This document shows, piece after piece, positions 59,424-64,000 of a stretch of DNA of 64,000 nt (positions are counted from its first letter, which is position 1; every line of letters begins with the position of its first letter). This DNA is from FEN-1219 sp039933105 (GTDB lineage Bacteria; Pseudomonadota; Gammaproteobacteria; Steroidobacterales; Rariloculaceae): NCBI GenBank assembly GCA_039933105.1, contig JBDTOT010000022.1:3362-67361 (forward strand). Reading direction: 5' to 3'. The notes under the pieces were generated by a model. The model was not told where the DNA came from and made no database searches. It saw nothing but the letters and a program-made list of their open reading frames with translations. The position numbers were made by a program, and so were the translations under genes.

Positions 59424-60410
59424 ATGAATACCCATTTACCGACCGTCGCCGATGTGTTCGCCGCAGCCGCGCGCATGCGCGGGCGCCTCGTCGAGACACC
59501 CCTGCTCGAATCTGCAACGTTGAACCGGCTCGCTGGCATGCGTGTGCTGCTGAAGGCCGAATGTCTGCAACATTCCGGCAGCTTCAAGATTCGCGGCGCA
59601 TTGAATCGCTTGCTGCAACTCACCGAGCCGGAGCGCAATGCCGGAGTCGTGGCGTTTTCTTCGGGTAACCACGCGCAGGCGGTGGCGCTCGCGTCGCACT
59701 GGCTCGGAGTGCGTGCGACGATCGTGATGCCGAGCGACGCACCCGCGGTGAAAGTCGCGGGCACGCGCGTATGGGGCGCCGAGGTGGTGTTCTACGACCG
59801 CGACCGCGACGACCGCGAGAAGATCGCGGCAGAGCTGGCGGCCAAGCAGGGCGCCGTGCTCGTGCCCCCATTCGACGACGCACGCATCGTGGCCGGGCAG
59901 GGCACGGCCGCGCTCGAGCTCGCATGGCAGGCTCAGGGGTGCGGCGCGACGTTGGATGCGCTCTATGTGCCGTGCAGCGGCGGCGGCCTTGTCGCAGGCT
60001 CGGCTCTTGCCATCAAGTCCTTCTTCCCCCGTTGCGCCGTGTATGCGGTCGAGCCCAAAGGCTACGACGACCACGCGCGCTCGCTTGCAGCCGGCGAACG
60101 GGTGCGAGGCGAAGGAGGCTGCGCCACGCTCTGCGATGGGCTGCGCGCGCCTCTGCCCGGTGAGCTCACGTTCGCGATCAACCGGCGCGAGCTCGCGGGC
60201 GCCGTCGCGGTCGACGACGCCGCCGTCCGCGCAGCGATGGCCGCGGCCGTGCAGCACTTGAAGATCGTGGTCGAGCCGTCCGGTGCTGCGGCGCTCGCCG
60301 CCGTGCTCGCGTCGCCGTCCGGCGACACACAATGCGTCGGCGTGATCCTGTCCGGCGGCAACGTGGATCCACCGCTGCTCGCCGAAGTCCTGCGCGATCA
60401 ATTCAACTGA
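59424..60410 (+). CDS. PLP-dependent threonine/serine dehydratase
   Basis: A 328-residue fold-type II PLP enzyme. The Schiff-base lysine is Lys55 in SGSFKIRGA, the phosphate-binding loop is the Gly-rich SGGGLVAG, and the asparagine loop is SSGNHAQA. The length without a C-terminal ACT regulatory domain is that of catabolic or eukaryotic-like threonine/serine dehydratases (TdcB or serine racemase-like), not of biosynthetic IlvA. It would convert L-threonine or L-serine to a 2-oxo acid and ammonia. It is followed by the 2-oxo-acid oxidoreductase gene after an 85-base gap with a short hairpin. Confidence 0.9.
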   Translation: MNTHLPTVADVFAAAARMRGRLVETPLLESATLNRLAGMRVLLKAECLQHSGSFKIRGALNRLLQLTEPERNAGVVAFSSGNHAQAVALASHWLGVRATIVMPSDAPAVKVAGTRVWGAEVVFYDRDRDDREKIAAELAAKQGAVLVPPFDDARIVAGQGTAALELAWQAQGCGATLDALYVPCSGGGLVAGSALAIKSFFPRCAVYAVEPKGYDDHARSLAAGERVRGEGGCATLCDGLRAPLPGELTFAINRRELAGAVAVDDAAVRAAMAAAVQHLKIVVEPSGAAALAAVLASPSGDTQCVGVILSGGNVDPPLLAEVLRDQFN

Positions 60411-60456
60411 AATTCCCCGAACCGGCACAGCGCGAAATGGTCCATAATGCCGGTGG

Positions 60457-60471
60457 CCCGAGCATCGGGCA
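60457..60471 (+). other. Small leader hairpin
   Basis: GCCCGA, loop GCA, TCGGGC lies between the dehydratase and the oxidoreductase gene, 25 bases before the latter's start. A CATAAT hexamer 8 bases upstream may be a -10 box. It may be incidental. Confidence 0.25.
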
Positions 60472-60495
60472 TGTGGCGCGAGGACGACCGGAAGG

Positions 60496-63400
60496 ATGCA
60501 GCTGAGGCAGATCGCGCGTCTGGATGAGTGGTACGGGTTCGCCGCGCCCGACACCATCTTCATCACTGGGCTCCAGGCCCTCACGCGACTGCTTCTCGCG
60601 CAAAGCCACCGCGATCGCGCGGCCGGTCTGAACACCGCAGGTTTCGTCTCGGGGTATCGCGGCTCGCCGCTCGGCGGCCTCGACCGCGAGCTCTGGCGCG
60701 CGGCGCCATACCTGGACCCCGCCCACATCCGCTTCGAGCCTGGTTTGAACGAAGACCTCGCCGCGACGGCGATCTGGGGTACGCAGCAGGCGAATCTCTT
60801 CGCCGGCGCCCGTTACGACGGCGTGTTCGCCATGTGGTACGGCAAGGGCCCCGGCGTGGACCGGTCCGGCGACCCGTTGAAGCACGGCAACGCGGCCGGC
60901 ACGTCGAAGCACGGCGGAGTGCTGGCCATCGCCGGCGACGACCACACGTGCAAATCGTCGTCGCTGCCGCATCAGAGCGAGTACGCGTTCGTCGATGCAT
61001 CGATTCCCGTGCTCGCGCCATCCAACGTGCAGGAGATCGTCGAGCTCGGTCTCTACGGTTACGCGTTGTCGCGCTTCAGTGGGTGCTGGATCGCACTGAA
61101 GGTCACGCAGGAAACCGCCGATGCGACACAGAGCTTCGCGCTCAATCCAAGCGACCTCCGCATCGTCACGCCGGATTTCACGTTGCCCGAAGGCGGCTTG
61201 AACATCCGTTGGCCGGATCCGCCGAACGACCAGGAATATCGGCTGCACCGCTACAAGCTCGACGCTGCGCTCGCGTTTGCGCGCGCAAACGCCCTGAACC
61301 GGGTCGTGATCGATAGCCGCTACCCGCGCCTCGGCATCGTGACGACGGGTAAAGCGCACCTCGACGTGATGCAGGCCCTCGAGGATCTCGGCATCGGCGC
61401 CAAACGCGCGAGCGAGATAGGGCTAAAGGTTTTCAAAGTCGGCATGAGCTGGCCGCTCGAGCCGGACGCGATTCGTGAGTTCGCGACAGGGCTGGAAGAG
61501 ATTCTCGTCGTGGAGGAAAAACGTGGCCTCGTTGAGGATCAGCTGAAGCAGCAGCTGTACAACTGGCAGGCGAAGCAGCGCCCGCTGATCATCGGCAAGC
61601 GCGACGAGCGCGGCGAGTGGTTGCTGCCATCTACCGGCGAGCTGACGCCCGCATCGATCGCGCGCGTACTTGCGCGTCGCATGCGGCGTTTCCACTCGAG
61701 TACCGACATCGAAGCTCGCGTACGTTTCCTCGAGCAGCAGGAACGGCGGCTGGGCGCTGTTGCGATCGAAGTGCAGCGGGAGCCGCACTTCTGCTCTGGA
61801 TGTCCGCACAACACTTCGACGCGCGTCCCCGAGGGTAGCCGTGCAGTCGGCGGCATCGGCTGCCACTACATGGCCGCCTGGATGGACCGCGACAACGTCA
61901 CGTTCACACAGATGGGCGGCGAGGGGGCCACGTGGATCGGCCAGGCGCCGTTCACCGAAACGAAGCACGTCTTCCAGAACTTAGGCGACGGAACATACGC
62001 GCACTCGGGCATCCTCGCGATTCGCGCAGCCGTGGCGGCCGGCGTGAACATGACCTACAAGATCCTGTTCAACGAGGCCGTCGCGATGACCGGCGGCCAA
62101 CCCGTTGAAGGCAACCTGACGGTTGCGCGCGTTGCCCAGCAACTCATGGCCGAGGGCGTGCAGCCGGTCATGATCGTGACGAACGATGTGGCGAAGTACG
62201 CTACGGTCCGTGATCTACCGGCCGGCGTCATGGTGCACGACCGGCGCGAGCTCGACGTGCTCCAGCGTCAGTTGCGCGACGTCGCGGGCGTATCCGCGTT
62301 GATCTACGACCAGACGTGCGCGGCCGAGCTGCATCGCAAGCGCAAGCGCGGCCAGGTGCCAACACCCGACAAGCGCGTCGTGGTCAACGAGCTGGTGTGC
62401 GAGGGCTGCGGGGACTGCAACGTGCAGTCGAACTGCCTCTCGGTCATGGCACTCGAGACCGAATTCGGTCGCAAGCGACGCATCAATCAGTCGTCGTGCA
62501 ACCAGGACTTCACGTGTGTCGAAGGCTTTTGCCCGAGCTTCGTGACGTTACGCGGTACGAAGCGCAATCCGCCGCGGCCGCTGGCCGCCACCACGCTGCC
62601 GAGTTTGCCGGAGCCGAAGCAGGCGCCGATCGAAGCCGTGCACAACATTTTGATTGCGGGCGTCGGCGGCACCGGTGTCGTGACCGCCAGTGGATTGCTC
62701 GGTCTCGCGGCGCATCTCGAAGGCAAGCACGTGGTGCAGCTCGACCAGACGGGACTCGCGCAGAAATTCGGCGCGGTCTTGTCGCACGTTCGGATCGCGA
62801 ACGACCGCGAGCGCCTGCACGGCATGCGGATCCCCGCCGGCCAAGTAGACCTGTTGCTCGGCGCCGATCTCGTCGTGGCCGCCGGCAAAGAGCCGCTGGC
62901 AATGCTGGCGGCGGACCGTTCCGCCGTCATCGTGAATACGCACGAGGAGCTGCCGCCGAGCTTCATCCGCGAGCGCGACTTCCTGTTTCCGGGCGCCAGC
63001 CTGCTGCAGCACCTGCGTGCCGTGAGCCGCGCCGACGGTCTGTCGACGCTCGATGCCACTCGCCTCGCATCCGCGTTGCTCGGCGACAGCATCGGCGCGA
63101 ACGTGCTGATGCTCGGCTTTGCGTTCCAACGCGGCCTGTTGCCGGTGTCGGGTGCCGCACTGTACCGAGCGCTCGAGCTGTATGGCCGAAATGTCGGCGA
63201 GAACAAGCTTGCGTTCGATTGGGGCCGATTCGCGGCCGAGAGCCCGGAGCAGGTCGATCGGTTGGCGAACGCGCGTGACGTCGCTGCCGTGCCGGCGACG
63301 GCGTTGCCGGACGTTATCGCGCGCCGCGTCGAGTTCCTGACGGGGTATCAGGACCGTGCCTATGCCGATCGCTATCGCACGCGCATGGATCGCATCGCTG

Positions 63401-63978
63401 CCCTCGAGGCGCGGGTTCGGCCCGGCAGCCGCGAGCTGCGAGAGGCGGTCGCCCGCAACTACTTCAATGTGCTCGCGTACAAGGATGAGTACGAGGTCGC
63501 GCGCCTGCACACCGCGCGCGAGTTCGTCGACAGTATCCGGCGCAGCTTCGGCAGCGGCACGCGCATGAGCTTCAATTTCTCGCCGCCGTTGTTCGCGCGG
63601 ATCGATCCAGCCACGGGCCGGCCGAAGAAATACGAGTTCGGGCCGTGGATCGTGCCTGTGTTGCGCGTGCTCGCTAGCCTCAAACGCATCCGAGGCACGT
63701 GGCTCGACCCGTTCCGCTACAGCGCCGATCGGCAGCTCGAGCGCGAGCAGCTGCGTCGCTATGAGGTGGCGCTCGACCGCATCGAGGCCGAGCTCACGGA
63801 GTCGCGGTTCGATGTGGCGGTGCGGCTTGCGAGCTTGCCGCACGAGGTGCGGGGTTACGGCCCGATCAAACGAGCCGCTGCGGAGCGTGCAATTGTCCGC
63901 GAGGCCAAGTTGTGGAAAGAGTTCGCCGCGGGCCGGCAGGAGCCGGTGGCCGAGCGCGCACGCGCGTCGGCGAGATAG
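60496..63978 (+). CDS. Fused indolepyruvate ferredoxin oxidoreductase family protein
   Basis: A 1160-residue fusion enzyme that oxidises an aryl- or branched 2-oxo acid with CoA to acyl-CoA using ThDP and Fe-S. An N-terminal PYR domain (GFVSGYRGSPLGGLDRELW) leads to a PP domain with CSGCPHNTST (Cys433, Cys436) and TQMGGEGATWIGQAPF. An Fe-S segment follows (Cys635, Cys638, Cys641 and Cys647 in CEGCGDCNVQSNC, then SSCNQDFTCVEGFCPS), and then a gamma-subunit domain starting GVGGTGVVTASGLLG (about 720). Such fusions serve amino-acid breakdown in aerobic proteobacteria. It is complete within the window and follows a threonine/serine dehydratase. Confidence 0.92.
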   Translation: MQLRQIARLDEWYGFAAPDTIFITGLQALTRLLLAQSHRDRAAGLNTAGFVSGYRGSPLGGLDRELWRAAPYLDPAHIRFEPGLNEDLAATAIWGTQQANLFAGARYDGVFAMWYGKGPGVDRSGDPLKHGNAAGTSKHGGVLAIAGDDHTCKSSSLPHQSEYAFVDASIPVLAPSNVQEIVELGLYGYALSRFSGCWIALKVTQETADATQSFALNPSDLRIVTPDFTLPEGGLNIRWPDPPNDQEYRLHRYKLDAALAFARANALNRVVIDSRYPRLGIVTTGKAHLDVMQALEDLGIGAKRASEIGLKVFKVGMSWPLEPDAIREFATGLEEILVVEEKRGLVEDQLKQQLYNWQAKQRPLIIGKRDERGEWLLPSTGELTPASIARVLARRMRRFHSSTDIEARVRFLEQQERRLGAVAIEVQREPHFCSGCPHNTSTRVPEGSRAVGGIGCHYMAAWMDRDNVTFTQMGGEGATWIGQAPFTETKHVFQNLGDGTYAHSGILAIRAAVAAGVNMTYKILFNEAVAMTGGQPVEGNLTVARVAQQLMAEGVQPVMIVTNDVAKYATVRDLPAGVMVHDRRELDVLQRQLRDVAGVSALIYDQTCAAELHRKRKRGQVPTPDKRVVVNELVCEGCGDCNVQSNCLSVMALETEFGRKRRINQSSCNQDFTCVEGFCPSFVTLRGTKRNPPRPLAATTLPSLPEPKQAPIEAVHNILIAGVGGTGVVTASGLLGLAAHLEGKHVVQLDQTGLAQKFGAVLSHVRIANDRERLHGMRIPAGQVDLLLGADLVVAAGKEPLAMLAADRSAVIVNTHEELPPSFIRERDFLFPGASLLQHLRAVSRADGLSTLDATRLASALLGDSIGANVLMLGFAFQRGLLPVSGAALYRALELYGRNVGENKLAFDWGRFAAESPEQVDRLANARDVAAVPATALPDVIARRVEFLTGYQDRAYADRYRTRMDRIAALEARVRPGSRELREAVARNYFNVLAYKDEYEVARLHTAREFVDSIRRSFGSGTRMSFNFSPPLFARIDPATGRPKKYEFGPWIVPVLRVLASLKRIRGTWLDPFRYSADRQLEREQLRRYEVALDRIEAELTESRFDVAVRLASLPHEVRGYGPIKRAAAERAIVREAKLWKEFAAGRQEPVAERARASAR

Positions 63979-64000
63979 GCGCCGATACTCAGCGATGGCG

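Noticed and set aside
1..64000. CRISPR arrays, insertion sequences and prophage
   Set aside because: No regularly spaced repeats, transposase or phage structural genes were seen on either strand.

Overview
The window is a gene-dense, GC-rich stretch of a bacterial chromosome with mostly ATG and some GTG/TTG starts. Several things point to a gammaproteobacterium: a single-chain PurL of 1289 residues, RdgC, a DUF1820 protein, a TorF porin-glnK-amtB operon with NtrC/sigma-54 control, and a 2Fe-2S ferredoxin. The many small secreted proteins of the DUF6152 and related kinds would fit the Steroidobacteraceae/Nevskiales side of that class, but this placement is inference. No CRISPR array, prophage, insertion sequence or rRNA operon is visible. 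The only RNA gene is a tRNA-Ser(CGA) cut off by the left edge.

Left third (1-31300): short, mostly unrelated operons. In order: crcB/fluC; a Tat-type amidase; a TonB-like anchor protein; a YIP1-MacA-MacB(ATPase)-MacB(permease) export operon; a degenerate metallo-beta-lactamase-fold protein followed by two paralogous secreted proteins; DUF2214, RdgC, MFS, GST; an HsaA-like flavoprotein overlapping an exported class II aldolase; a lectin-like secreted protein; an aldehyde dehydrogenase; YjbR and DUF3108 proteins; a Tat-exported ThDP enzyme with a cytochrome c; a third secreted paralogue with a DUF6152 protein; an orphan TIR-like protein; a pirin; a FAD-linked oxidase; DoxX; a YbaY-MliC fusion; a lone molybdenum hydroxylase large subunit behind a very AT-rich promoter island; and a CDF metal exporter.

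Middle (31480-40319): a serine/threonine kinase with four zinc ribbons, a PP2C phosphatase and a convergent TagH-type FHA protein. These three are the post-translational switch known from type VI secretion, but no secretion structural genes are present. They are followed by DUF1820, a metal-dependent hydrolase and purL.

Centre right (40523-50689): a sigma-54-like promoter, a TlpA-like thioredoxin, and then nine tightly packed genes. These encode three TPR proteins, two small periplasmic proteins, one TolQ/ExbB protein, two ExbD/TolR proteins and one TonB-like protein with an AgmX/PglI-type C-terminus. This looks like a complete Agl-Glt-like envelope motor in an organism not known to glide, and it is the most interesting system here.

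Right end (50789-63978): an aromatic-acid type MFS transporter, an inositol-monophosphatase family enzyme, a ferredoxin, the nitrogen-regulated torF-glnK-amtB operon closed by a strong terminator, an SDR, MerC, a ModF-like double ABC ATPase, a threonine dehydratase and a fused indolepyruvate ferredoxin oxidoreductase.
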